Origin: Aureispira anguillae
GTDB lineage: Bacteria > Bacteroidota > Bacteroidia > Chitinophagales > Saprospiraceae
NCBI RefSeq assembly: GCF_026000115.1
Contig: NZ_AP026867.1
Location: 7,519,666-7,583,665 of the forward strand
Direction: 5' to 3'
DNA: 64,000 nt
Of this stretch, positions 36,577 through 44,770 are shown one piece after another. The translations under genes were made by a program, and so were the position numbers. Under the pieces are notes generated by a model that saw only the letters and a list, made by a program, of their open reading frames with translations, was not told the DNA's origin and did not search any database. Numbering within the stretch: position 1 is the stretch's first letter; each line of letters opens with the position of its first letter.

Positions 36577-37338
36577 CGTCCCGTTATTATATATACTGTG
36601 TAGAAAGGCTATTATAGCCTGTCTAATATCTTTCTTTTACTTTGGTTTATTGATTAGTCAGGCTGTTGCTATGTAGTGATTAAGTAGGCGACTTAAAGCT
36701 TACGTAGTAACAGCGCAGCTAATCTAAAACGTAAACAATTTAATCAACAAATCTAAAAAAGGAATGAAACAAAAAATTAGGTTTTTACAAGAGAAATTCA
36801 AGTCATCTAGTAGACATTGTTCTTGTTAAATCTGATTAAATATCCCCTTTGTGCATTTAAGTATTTATCATATTGTTGCCTTAGATGAACCATCACCCCT
36901 TTATCTCTGATTCATACCTAGCCTTTACTATTGGAGGCATTTATAGGGATTGAGCGTATTGGGGTGGTTTTTTACAAAGGCAGCTTAAAAAAGTTTTTAT
37001 TGATCTCATTTTATTTCTTTTGATATTGTTTGGCAAAGAGCAATTCGTAGGGTGAGAAAAATCAAAACGCTTAGAGATGGCATAGCTAATGACTTCTATA
37101 TATTTTGTAAGTACAGCATTCTATTTTGTGTTATACAAAGAAGAATGCTGTTTTTTTTTGCTATACTCATAATCATAGGAGTTGAAATAGAGCTTTAATT
37201 AAAGAATAGACTAGGAGGCTGTAAAGCGATATAATTTGTAATAATGTCTAAAGATTAATTTTTTTTATTTTTTTATATAACTTGGAATGGATTTAGCTAT
37301 AATAGAGTTATTAATCAATAATAATAAACAAAAAAATA
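36577..37338. other. 762-bp gene-free stretch
   Basis: No convincing gene. It contains a small palindrome (AGGCTA-TTA-TAGCCT, 36606-36620), a fragment related to the ACTCCG-type elements (36702-36724, shared core CAGCGCAGCTAA), and the orphan terminator at 37113-37159. It may be a decayed region or hold a small RNA gene. Confidence 0.5.
37113..37159 (+). terminator. Intrinsic terminator without an adjacent gene
   Basis: ACAGCATTCT pairs with AGAATGCTGT and is followed by T. The nearest upstream plus-strand gene ends 537 bp earlier. Confidence 0.8.
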
Positions 37339-37731
37339 ATGGTTCAACTATTCTTTATAACAGCATTATCTTTGCTTACTTTATTGTTGCCTGCACAGAA
37401 AAACAATGAGTTAGTAACAATGTTGGAAGAAATTAAGCCTGTATACGTAGAGACTCAAAAGGATAAAAACCAAAACTTGTTGAATACGATTCAAATTGTT
37501 TTGGACAAAAAAAATAATCAAATTCATTTTAAAACACCTCATGTTATTGAGGGGGTTAATATTACAGTAAAAGAAAGGGGAGAAAAGGTAGTCGTTAAGC
37601 AAAATAATATGACCATTAATAAAAGCTACTCCATTACTTTTCCTGCTCAGGCGGGGGTAAATAAATATACCGTTATACTCCAAAAAGAAAACCATCTGCT
37701 CGTGGAGCGTTTGGATAAGGATTGGATGTAA
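37339..37731 (+). CDS. Small secreted protein
   Basis: 130 residues with a signal peptide (cleavage near LLLPAQK). The mature chain is Lys-rich and strand-rich (IQIVLDKKNNQIHF, VNITVKERGEKVVVKQ, YTVILQKENHLLVERL). No family recognised. It is monocistronic, closed by a good terminator at 37759. The function is unknown. Confidence 0.6.
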   Translation: MVQLFFITALSLLTLLLPAQKNNELVTMLEEIKPVYVETQKDKNQNLLNTIQIVLDKKNNQIHFKTPHVIEGVNITVKERGEKVVVKQNNMTINKSYSITFPAQAGVNKYTVILQKENHLLVERLDKDWM

Positions 37732-37758
37732 TCCTAAACAAATAAAGTGATTATCTAG

Positions 37759-37787
37759 GGTAGAACAGAAGTTGTTCTACCTTTTTT
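37759..37787 (+). terminator. Intrinsic terminator
   Basis: GGTAGAACA-GAAGT-TGTTCTACC followed by six T, 28 bp past the preceding stop. Confidence 0.92.
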
Positions 37788-37844
37788 GTTTAAAAAATTA
37801 TAACTTTAAGCTATCCTTAAATTTAAAACATAATCACCTCTATT

Positions 37845-38504
37845 ATGAGACGTTTATTTGTAACCCTTTTCTTGTTAGGCTTTGTGGCTAGTTTGTGGAT
37901 AGGCTGTGATAAAGAAGAACCCAAGCTTTGCACCGCTAGTTTTATTGATGAAAGAGATGGAACGGAATATTGCATGGTAAATATTGGAACACAAACTTGG
38001 ATGGCTGAAAATCTAAATTACCAATCGGATAGTGCTTATCAAAATCCATCTAATCCTAGCACTATAAATGCAGTCTATGGAAAGTTATATCCGTTTAGCG
38101 AGGCAAATAAAGTTTGTCCTAATGGCTGGCACTTGCCAACAGATGATGAATGGAAAACGCTAGAAATTAATTTGGGAATGTCGGTTACCGCAGCCAATGG
38201 ACTCAATGAAAGGGGAACCGATGAAGGGAGCGGACTCAAATCAATTGAAGGTTGGGACAGCAGTGCAGTAGCTTCTGTTGAAGGAACCAATGCCGTTGGA
38301 TTTAATGCATTACCAGCTGGGTATAGAAACCCTAGTTATGGTCCTTATTTTGATTTGGGAGAAACGGCTAATTTTTGGACTGCTACCGTTTATGATACCA
38401 CTGGTGGAGCTTGGATGAGAACAATGAGTTATGATAAGGCGGGAATAATCAGAAATTATGCTACCCAAAAAATGGGCTTTTCTTGTCGTTGTGTTAAAAA
38501 TTAA
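37845..38504 (+). CDS. FISUMP-domain lipoprotein
   Basis: 219 residues. The N-terminal helix ends in a lipobox-like SLWIGC with Cys near residue 25. The rest matches the Fibrobacter succinogenes major paralogous (FISUMP) domain: GTEYCMVNIGTQTWMAENLNY, GKLYPFSEANKVCPNGWHLPTDDEW, then GFNALPAGYRNP and a terminal GFSCRCVKN. Paired cysteines probably form disulfides. Members are surface or outer-membrane proteins of unclear role, frequent in Bacteroidota. It ends in a hairpin shared with the convergent gene. Confidence 0.88.
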   Translation: MRRLFVTLFLLGFVASLWIGCDKEEPKLCTASFIDERDGTEYCMVNIGTQTWMAENLNYQSDSAYQNPSNPSTINAVYGKLYPFSEANKVCPNGWHLPTDDEWKTLEINLGMSVTAANGLNERGTDEGSGLKSIEGWDSSAVASVEGTNAVGFNALPAGYRNPSYGPYFDLGETANFWTATVYDTTGGAWMRTMSYDKAGIIRNYATQKMGFSCRCVKN

Positions 38505-38506
38505 AA

Positions 38507-38569
38507 AATCACTTTGTTGTTAGACTAGAAGCATATCAATTGATACCCTATGCTAACAGCAAAGTGATT
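38507..38569. terminator. 17-bp hairpin between convergent genes
   Basis: The arms 38507-38523 and 38553-38569 are complementary with one mismatch. It lies between the FISUMP gene (+) and the DUF983 gene (-); a two-way terminator is likely. Confidence 0.7.
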
Positions 38570-38613
38570 GATTCGGCACAGATATATTGTCTCTAAACCT
38601 AAAATGAAAAACC

Positions 38614-38991
38614 TTAGGATTTAGCAGGACGTTTGTATTTTACATAAATGTTGATCCATATTGCTCTAGCCAAGCGTGCAATCAAAGGGACAAACAAAAC
38701 TCCTCCAGCAATAGCGGCAACAAAACTTTGGTTGACCGTTAGACCTAGCCCAAAGATGCAAAGTACCATTGCTGAAAGCATATAGCCAGAACTAAGCCCA
38801 TATCCAATATACATAGCACCCCAATAAAAACCAGGTTCTTTTTGAAAATCTTGACCACATTCGGGACAATTGTCATGCATGTTATAAATTCCTTGCATAG
38901 AAGCCAAAGAACTTTTGTATAAATCCCCTTCATGACAACTTGGGCATTTAAATTTTGAAATACTATATAATTTTGAACCTTTTTTGAACAT
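38614..38991 (-). CDS. DUF983 family protein
   Basis: 125 residues. The N-terminal part has two CxxC pairs (Cys16/Cys19 and Cys42/Cys45), suggesting zinc binding, and the GFYWGAMYIGYGLSS motif. Two membrane helices follow (about 58-80 and 88-105). This is the DUF983 signature; some members lie near cytochrome oxidase genes, but the role is unknown. It is 50 bp downstream of the Crp/Fnr gene in the same direction and may be co-transcribed with it. Confidence 0.85.
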   Translation of the reverse strand: MFKKGSKLYSISKFKCPSCHEGDLYKSSLASMQGIYNMHDNCPECGQDFQKEPGFYWGAMYIGYGLSSGYMLSAMVLCIFGLGLTVNQSFVAAIAGGVLFVPLIARLARAIWINIYVKYKRPAKS

Positions 38992-39040
38992 AATTGATAA
39001 TATATTTTGATTATTCTAATGAATATAAATTGATCGTATT

Positions 39041-39694
39041 TTATCGAATCTCTAAATGCTTAATAGTAATACGGTTTCTACCTAGTTCAAGGTTGCCCAT
39101 TTGCTCCATTTTTTTTAATAATCTAGAGACCGCTTCCCTTGTGGTGTTCAAGTCAAGTGCGATTTGTTTGTGGGTAATGTTAAATTCTTTTTTGTGAGTA
39201 AGCTCCATTTTTTTGGATAAATACTTAATTAAGCGTTGATCGAGTTGAGCAAATGCAATTGCATCAATGGTAGAGAGCAATTCTTTGAACCGAACACTGT
39301 AAGAATCCATAATGAAATTTTTCCATTCAACATGATCCCTAGACCACTCATCGATATATCGGATTGGGATGGCAAGTATTTGGGTATCTTCTTCGGCAAC
39401 AGCTCGTATTTCGCTTGTCTTATCAATCATACAACAGGTAAATGCTGTAGGACAAGTGCTTCCATTGCTTAAGTAATACAATAAAATATCTCCTTCTTCG
39501 CCCTGTTGGGTTACTTTAATTACACCATCTAAAACAATAGGAACCAATTTGATATATTGACCATAATCTAAGATTGTGGTGCCTTGCTTTAAGGACATTA
39601 ATTGACCTGCTGCTGCTATTTTGTCTAGCAATTTTCGATCATTAATCATAGGCAGTTTTGCCGATAATATTTGGGGTAAAGAAAGTGAATCCAT
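39041..39694 (-). CDS. Crp/Fnr family transcriptional regulator
   Basis: 217 residues: an N-terminal cyclic-nucleotide-binding-like beta-roll (about 15-125), a dimer helix, and a C-terminal winged HTH (about 165-205; THKQIALDLNTTREAVSRLLKKMEQMG). Cys81, Cys87 and Cys88 are clustered (STCPTAFTCC) in the sensing domain, which could make it thiol- or persulfide-responsive; they are not at FNR-type iron-sulfur positions. It is the natural candidate to bind the TGTGA-N6-TCAC(A/G) palindromes in the adjacent sulfur cluster. A TAAATTTG box at 39756-39763 may be its promoter. Confidence 0.92.
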   Translation of the reverse strand: MDSLSLPQILSAKLPMINDRKLLDKIAAAGQLMSLKQGTTILDYGQYIKLVPIVLDGVIKVTQQGEEGDILLYYLSNGSTCPTAFTCCMIDKTSEIRAVAEEDTQILAIPIRYIDEWSRDHVEWKNFIMDSYSVRFKELLSTIDAIAFAQLDQRLIKYLSKKMELTHKKEFNITHKQIALDLNTTREAVSRLLKKMEQMGNLELGRNRITIKHLEIR

Positions 39695-39861
39695 ATTATA
39701 TATAAGACTAACAGTACTTAAATTGTTTATAAAAACAGGGACATTAAAACAAATGCAAATTTATGATATAAATACTACAAAAAAAAGATATACGACGAAT
39801 TGTCGCATCATTCTGGTATTTAGAATTAAACAAAATTAGAGCAGTTTAGACACAAAAGTTG

Positions 39862-41130
39862 TTAAATTCTTCCTTTAAGCATTAACTTCCAATACAAGGG
39901 AGGCAGACCGTATTTTTTGAGTAGCCACATGCTATAAGTTTCCTTACTTGTATCTACAAATTTAGAAATAAGGGGATCAGACATTCTTACATTGTTATAA
40001 CCAAATTCAGCCAATACCATCTTACCATAGCCCGTTACCAATGGGCAAGAAGAATAGCCATTGTATTTTAAATTTGTATTTTTTTGCTGAATAGCATTGA
40101 TAAGGTGGGCTACCACCACTGGAGCCTGTTTGCGAATAGCTGCCCCTGTTTTTGCTGTGGGAAGCGCAGCAGCATCCCCTAAGCCATAAATATTGGGATA
40201 AACATTGTGCTGAAGCGTAAAGTGGTCAACATTTAACCAACCTTTGCTCGGTCCTTCTTGATGGGCAAGGGGCGAATTTCTAATAAAATCGGGGGCAGAT
40301 TGTGGAGGAGCCAAATGTAACATATCAAATGGAATCGCAATTTGATTCAGTCCTGTTTGTTGTACTTTTACCTTGGGGTTGATATTATACTCTAAATCTT
40401 TGTCTGAGTCAGCTGGGCGAGTGATTTCATAATAAGCCAATTGATTAGGACCATCAATCTTGACGAGTTTATGAAAGAATTTTAAATGAATGTCCTTTCG
40501 GTCTACAACTTGCATCAATGTTTTGGCAAAATCGGCTACGCCAAAAATAACAGAGCCTGGACTGGCAAAGATCATATTCGTTTTAGGCTTAAGGTGTTGC
40601 TGTTGGAAATAATCATCTGCTAAGTACATAATTTTTTGAGGGGCACCACCACATTTAATAGGAGTGGCAGGTTGGGTAAATAAAGCGTTACCTCCTTTAA
40701 AATTTTGGAGCACTTGCCAAGTATAATTAGCATCGACATAATTGCTACAAACATTATTTTTGCCCAATGTTTCCTTTAAGCCTTCGATTCCATCTAGATT
40801 AAGTTGGATGCCTGGGCAAACCACTAAATAGTCATAAGCAACAAGATCACCATTTTTTAGTCGGACTTGATTTTGTATGGGCTCAAATGTTGTCACATAT
40901 TCTTGTAGCCAAGTAACGCCCTTGGGAATCAAAGATTGCATTGGTCGAGCTGTCGATTCATAATCATAGGTTCCTGCACCAACCAAAGTCCAAGCAGGTT
41001 GATAATAATGCGTTTTTGCAGGATCAATAATGGCAATGTTTAGCCCTTTTTTCTGTTTTAGCAACTGAGCTGCAACAGTTATTCCTGCGGTTCCTGCACC
41101 TACAATAACAATTGAATACTTGTGTGTCAT
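39862..41130 (-). CDS. sqr: Sulfide:quinone oxidoreductase-like flavoprotein
   Basis: 422 residues. The FAD-binding Rossmann motif is VGAGTAGIT (10-18). Redox cysteines are at 128, 160 (PIKCGGAPQK) and 362 (YSSCPLVTGYGK), which correspond in spacing to the three essential Cys of type II SQR. A C-terminal amphipathic part probably binds the membrane. SQR oxidises H2S to polysulfide or glutathione-type persulfide and passes electrons to quinone. It lies downstream of the YeeE/YedE-rhodanese genes, and a hairpin (41197-41229) separates it from them, so it may be read by partial read-through. Confidence 0.9.
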   Translation of the reverse strand: MTHKYSIVIVGAGTAGITVAAQLLKQKKGLNIAIIDPAKTHYYQPAWTLVGAGTYDYESTARPMQSLIPKGVTWLQEYVTTFEPIQNQVRLKNGDLVAYDYLVVCPGIQLNLDGIEGLKETLGKNNVCSNYVDANYTWQVLQNFKGGNALFTQPATPIKCGGAPQKIMYLADDYFQQQHLKPKTNMIFASPGSVIFGVADFAKTLMQVVDRKDIHLKFFHKLVKIDGPNQLAYYEITRPADSDKDLEYNINPKVKVQQTGLNQIAIPFDMLHLAPPQSAPDFIRNSPLAHQEGPSKGWLNVDHFTLQHNVYPNIYGLGDAAALPTAKTGAAIRKQAPVVVAHLINAIQQKNTNLKYNGYSSCPLVTGYGKMVLAEFGYNNVRMSDPLISKFVDTSKETYSMWLLKKYGLPPLYWKLMLKGRI

Positions 41131-41196
41131 AACATTAAATTTTTGAGATTAAAAATTGTTATGGGGATCTGATCTATAAAGTCTAACCTTACTTTA

Positions 41197-41229
41197 ATAC
41201 CGCTTATAGTATCTTACTACAAGCGGTAT
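41197..41229. terminator. Hairpin between yeeE-like gene and sqr
   Basis: ATACCGCTT pairs with AAGCGGTAT; the stem extends through part of the intervening sequence. There is no strong T run on the minus strand, so it may only attenuate transcription into sqr. Confidence 0.55.
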
Positions 41230-41245
41230 CAAAGCGTCAATTCTG

Positions 41246-41659
41246 TTAATGCGGTAATTTGGAACGTAGCATACCATAGGTTAGGGTACCCAATAAGGCA
41301 CTTGCAATAATGACCAACATAATGGGTAACCCGTGCCCAACTAGCGTATACATTGGTCCAGGACAAGCTCCTGTCATCGCCCAACCTAAACCAAATATAA
41401 TCCCACCGAATAGATACCTAGGGATACTTTTGTTTTTGGGGCAGAACGTAATAGGGTTGCCCTTGATGTCTTTGACTTGTTTTTTCTTAATAATCGCTAC
41501 TTGTAGGATGCCTAAAATAACAGCAACACCAATAATTCCATACATATGGATGGATTGGAATAAGAACATCTCTTGAATTCGAAACCAAGAAATAGCTTCA
41601 GATTTGGTCATTACAATACCAAATAAAATACCAGATATAATATATTTTAAACCTTTCAT
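41246..41659 (-). CDS. YeeE/YedE-type transporter subunit (DUF6691-like, small half)
   Basis: 137 residues, four hydrophobic helices (about 5-20, 38-56, 85-100 and 108-128). The signature GGIIFGLGWAMTGACPGPMYTLVGHG (with Cys near residue 103) is the conserved thiosulfate/sulfur-transport motif in the YeeE/YedE superfamily. With the gene that starts upstream it forms a PmpA/PmpB-like pair. The gap to that gene is 6 bp. It probably imports or exports a sulfur compound; the substrate is unknown. Confidence 0.88.
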   Translation of the reverse strand: MKGLKYIISGILFGIVMTKSEAISWFRIQEMFLFQSIHMYGIIGVAVILGILQVAIIKKKQVKDIKGNPITFCPKNKSIPRYLFGGIIFGLGWAMTGACPGPMYTLVGHGLPIMLVIIASALLGTLTYGMLRSKLPH

Positions 41660-41665
41660 TTTTTA

Positions 41666-42274
41666 TTAAAGTTGTAGGATCAAAGGAAGTATAAAATGGG
41701 TCATGGCTAAGCCTCCAATAAAGAACCCAATTACAGTAATTAAGGAAGGCCATTGCAAATTGGCTAATCCACTGATGGCATGCCCTGAAGTGCAGCCTCC
41801 TGCATATCTAGCGCCAAACCCTACCAAAAAACCACCCCCTATAAAAAGTAAAAGTCCTTTCATCGTGAACAACATTTCCAAATTGAATAATTCTAAGGGG
41901 ACATAACCTGTTCCTTCTTGAATGGTACTAGGGTAGTCTACTCCTAGGTTTTGAAGGTAACCAATGGTAGCTGGTGAGATGGCTACAGGATTGGGGTTAG
42001 AGAGATAAGTCGATGCAATATATCCCCCAAGTACTGCCCCTAAGGCAAATAACAAATTCCAGCCTTGAGTCGTCCAATCAAAATCAAAAAAACTGATTTT
42101 TTTGCCTGCTCCTCCTACGGTACACATGGCACGCATGGTGGCGGACATACCAAAACTTTTTCCAAAAAACAATAAGATAAACATGGTAAAGGCAATCATA
42201 AAACCACTGAATGCCCAATGCCAAGGTTGCTGAAGTAATTCTAACATTTTTTTATAGTGTTTATTTTCTATCAA
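41666..42274 (-). CDS. YeeE/YedE-type transporter subunit (large half)
   Basis: 202 residues, about five hydrophobic helices. It carries the family motif FLVGFGARYAGGCTSGHAISGLANLQWPS (Cys near residue 161) near the end, where a Cys handles the sulfur substrate in homologues. ATG 42274 or 42247 (MLELLQQPWHW) are both possible starts; the later one starts nearer to the membrane segment. Co-transcribed with the small half and the rhodaneses. Confidence 0.88.
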   Translation of the reverse strand: MIENKHYKKMLELLQQPWHWAFSGFMIAFTMFILLFFGKSFGMSATMRAMCTVGGAGKKISFFDFDWTTQGWNLLFALGAVLGGYIASTYLSNPNPVAISPATIGYLQNLGVDYPSTIQEGTGYVPLELFNLEMLFTMKGLLLFIGGGFLVGFGARYAGGCTSGHAISGLANLQWPSLITVIGFFIGGLAMTHFILPLILQL

Positions 42275-42295
42275 TTAAGTAGGCGGACTATTGGC

Positions 42296-42679
42296 TTATT
42301 TCCAGCCCATATAACCATTCCTTAAGTTATATACTTTGGTAAAGCCTAATTCACAAAGTACTTTAGATGCTTTGATGCTGCGCATGCCGCTTCTACAATA
42401 GACCAAATAAGTTTTGTTTTTATCCAATTGTTCTACCTTAGCTCGAAAACTTGCATTTTGTACGTCTATATTTTGTGCGCCTTCAATTTTCCCTGATTTG
42501 AATTCTGCATCGGTGCGTACATCTAAAACAATGGCGTTTTGAGTATCTTGCATTTTTAAGCGAAACGTCTTGTTCTCAATGTGTTCAAAGCAAGAATTTT
42601 GCGCAGATTGAGCGGCGTAGAGCTTTTTAATACCTAAAGAAACAAAGGTTAGAACAAGTATTGATAATAAGTATTTCAT
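42296..42679 (-). CDS. Rhodanese-like protein with N-terminal signal or anchor
   Basis: 127 residues. The N-terminal hydrophobic stretch (MKYLLSILVLTFVSLGIKKLYAAQ) suggests export to the periplasm. A single rhodanese domain follows, with the active-site loop YCRSGMRS (Cys near 96) and the lead-in VLDVRTDAEFKSGKIEGAQNID. Rhodaneses carry sulfane sulfur as a Cys persulfide and pass it to acceptors. It lies 9 bp after the cytoplasmic rhodanese gene. Confidence 0.9.
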   Translation of the reverse strand: MKYLLSILVLTFVSLGIKKLYAAQSAQNSCFEHIENKTFRLKMQDTQNAIVLDVRTDAEFKSGKIEGAQNIDVQNASFRAKVEQLDKNKTYLVYCRSGMRSIKASKVLCELGFTKVYNLRNGYMGWK

Positions 42680-42688
42680 GATTTTGTA

Positions 42689-42991
42689 TTAATAGTTCCA
42701 AGATAATATCCCTCCCTCTAAATTGACTAACTTGGTGAAGCCCAACTGGCTCATTATTTGGCAGGCTTTACCACTTCTAGCACCACTTCTACAATAAATC
42801 AAATAGGTTTTATCTTTATCAAAGTCAGCCACTTTTTGATCAAAATTGCCTGCTAAAAAATCAATGGCTTTAGCACCTTCGATGCTGCCCTCCGCAACTT
42901 CTCTAGGGGTTCTAACATCCAGTAGAATAGCACTTTTGTCTTCGTCTATGGCTGTTTTAAATTGTTGGGCATTCATATTTATATAATTCAT
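42689..42991 (-). CDS. Single-domain rhodanese (sulfurtransferase)
   Basis: 100 residues, cytoplasmic: ILLDVRTPREVAEGSIEGAKAIDF, then the active loop YCRSGARSGKA (Cys near 70). A second in-frame ATG (42976) is possible. It sits between the CstB-like gene and the exported rhodanese in one operon, and probably relays persulfide sulfur between them and SQR. Confidence 0.93.
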   Translation of the reverse strand: MNYINMNAQQFKTAIDEDKSAILLDVRTPREVAEGSIEGAKAIDFLAGNFDQKVADFDKDKTYLIYCRSGARSGKACQIMSQLGFTKLVNLEGGILSWNY

Positions 42992-43006
42992 GTCTTTCTT
43001 TTTTTA

Positions 43007-43045
43007 GTTGGCAATTTTGAAGCTTAAGCATTCAAAATTGCCAAC
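43007..43045. repeat. 15-bp perfect hairpin between the cstB-like and rhodanese genes
   Basis: GTTGGCAATTTTGAA (43007-43021) is exactly inverted at 43031-43045. On the transcribed minus strand it is followed by A, not U, so it is more likely an RNA-processing or stability element than a terminator. Confidence 0.65.
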
Positions 43046-43068
43046 TTATTTAAGTGAATAAGGTAAGC

Positions 43069-44478
43069 TTATGCTAAAGTAGATGGACAAACAAACTCAG
43101 ATTTTGGAATGTCTGTTTGAGCAATTGCTTCAAACCCTCCAGCAACATCTACCAGCTGTTCAAATCCTCTTGCTCTTAAAATAGAAGCCGTAATCATAGA
43201 GCGATAACCGCCTGCACAATGGATGTGGTAGGTTTGCTTTTTGTCTAGTGAATTAATTTGATCGTTGATATAGTTTAATGGAAAGTTTTGAGCATCTAAC
43301 ACATGTTCAGAAAGATATTCGTTAGGAGCTCTAACATCTAAGATCGTTAAGGATTCTGTTTGTGCCTTTTGCGCAAAAGATTCGGCAGAAATAGAATGGA
43401 TAGCATCTGTTTCTTTATTGGCTGTTGTCCAAGCGTCCATACCGCCTTCTAGATAACCCAATACATTATCATAACCCACTCTTGCCAATCGAGTGACTAC
43501 TTCTTCGGCTCTGTTTTCATCGGTAACCAAAATGATTGGTTGCTTCAAGTCGATGATTAGCGCACCAACCCAAGGGGCAAAACTACCATCAATACCAATG
43601 TTAATAGCATTAGGAATAAAGCGGTCTTTAAAAGTTTGAGGTGCTCTAGTATCCAAAATTAAAGCCTCCATTTCATTGGCAATCGCTTCAAATTTTTCAG
43701 GAGACAAAGGTACGACACCACGCTCATAAATATCATCGATACTCTCGTAGCCATTTTTGTTCATTAGGGCATTTTTAGGAAAGTATTGAGGAGGAGTAGT
43801 TAGCCCAGATAAGACTTCTTTTACAAATTCTTCTTTTGTCATATTCGCTCTAAGGGCATAATTGGTTGCTTTTTGGTTGCCCAAGGTATCAAACGTTTCT
43901 TTGCTCATATTTTTGCCACAAGCAGAACCCGCACCATGAGCAGGATAAACAATTACATCATCTGGCAACGTCATAATTTTATTGCGCAAAGAGTCGTACA
44001 AATGTGCTGCTAAGTCTTCTCTAGATAAATCCGTTTTTACGGCTAAGTCTGGTCGTCCAACATCACCAATAAACAACGTGTCGCCAGAGAACAAAGCTTT
44101 TTCTTTTCCTGTTTCGTCAATTAGTAAGAAAGAAGAAGATTCCATGGTATGCCCTGGGGTGTGTAATACTTTTATACCAATGTTTCCTACTTTTAAAATT
44201 TCATCGTCTGTAGCAACATGTGCCTCAAATGCCATTTCTGCATTAGGACCATAAACAATTGTTGCTCCTGTTTTTTCAGCCAAATCGATGTGACCAGAAA
44301 CAAAATCTGCATGGAAATGTGTTTCCAAAATATATTTAATCGTTGCGCCATCTTTAGCAGCACGCTCAATATAAGGTTTGGTTTCTCTTAATGGGTCAAT
44401 AATAACGGCTTCTCCTTCAGATTCGATATAATAAGCACCATGTGCCAAACAGCCAGTATATATTTGTTCTATTTTCAT
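43069..44478 (-). CDS. CstB-like persulfide dioxygenase-rhodanese fusion
   Basis: 469 residues. The metallo-beta-lactamase/persulfide dioxygenase domain (1-250) has THFHADFVSGH (His54, His56, Asp58, His63), HTPGHTMES, FSGDTLFIGDVGRPDL and YPAHGAGSACGKN. A rhodanese homology domain follows (about 262-360) whose active loop (ILVTDENRAEE) has no Cys. A working rhodanese ends the protein with HCAGGYRS, Cys421. This dioxygenase/pseudo-rhodanese/rhodanese order is that of staphylococcal CstB, which turns low-molecular-weight persulfides into thiosulfate with O2. A Crp/Fnr-type site with a TAnnTTTG box lies upstream. Confidence 0.92.
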   Translation of the reverse strand: MKIEQIYTGCLAHGAYYIESEGEAVIIDPLRETKPYIERAAKDGATIKYILETHFHADFVSGHIDLAEKTGATIVYGPNAEMAFEAHVATDDEILKVGNIGIKVLHTPGHTMESSSFLLIDETGKEKALFSGDTLFIGDVGRPDLAVKTDLSREDLAAHLYDSLRNKIMTLPDDVIVYPAHGAGSACGKNMSKETFDTLGNQKATNYALRANMTKEEFVKEVLSGLTTPPQYFPKNALMNKNGYESIDDIYERGVVPLSPEKFEAIANEMEALILDTRAPQTFKDRFIPNAINIGIDGSFAPWVGALIIDLKQPIILVTDENRAEEVVTRLARVGYDNVLGYLEGGMDAWTTANKETDAIHSISAESFAQKAQTESLTILDVRAPNEYLSEHVLDAQNFPLNYINDQINSLDKKQTYHIHCAGGYRSMITASILRARGFEQLVDVAGGFEAIAQTDIPKSEFVCPSTLA

Positions 44479-44725
44479 GTTATTTATTGTTTTTAAAATT
44501 TTAAATCTTGTTCTTTTATAAATGATAAGCTCACCTTGTGGATTTATAATGATGAAACAGCTGGCGTTGGTAAAACTAGGTTAAGAAGTACTTGCTTTTA
44601 GTTGTATTGTTTTCTTAAGTCCTAAAAAAATTTAAACTGCCATTTTATGAAGTGAACCTATAGATTATCAAAGAGCCAAAAATCTTAAATTATGTTATTA
44701 AATTGGTTGGTTAGAATGATTGATT

Positions 44726-44770
44726 CAAAGGTATTTATTTGTCTTAAGATAGAATGTGACCTAAATCACA
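44726..44770 (-). promoter_or_regulatory. Promoter with Crp/Fnr site upstream of the cstB-like gene
   Basis: TACCTTTG (44726-44733, minus strand) fits the -7 box. The palindrome TGTGACCTAAATCACA (44755-44770) is a 5-6-5 Crp/Fnr site centred 29.5 bp from the box, about -42 from the predicted start, the class II activator position. It overlaps the sulP stop codon. The predicted leader to the ATG is about 240 nt. Confidence 0.7.

Noticed and set aside
39793..39805. Palindrome CGACGAATTGTCG upstream of the Crp/Fnr gene as a self-regulation site
   Set aside because: It has one mismatch, does not resemble TGTGA-N6-TCAC(A/G), and is at a different spacing from the promoter box.
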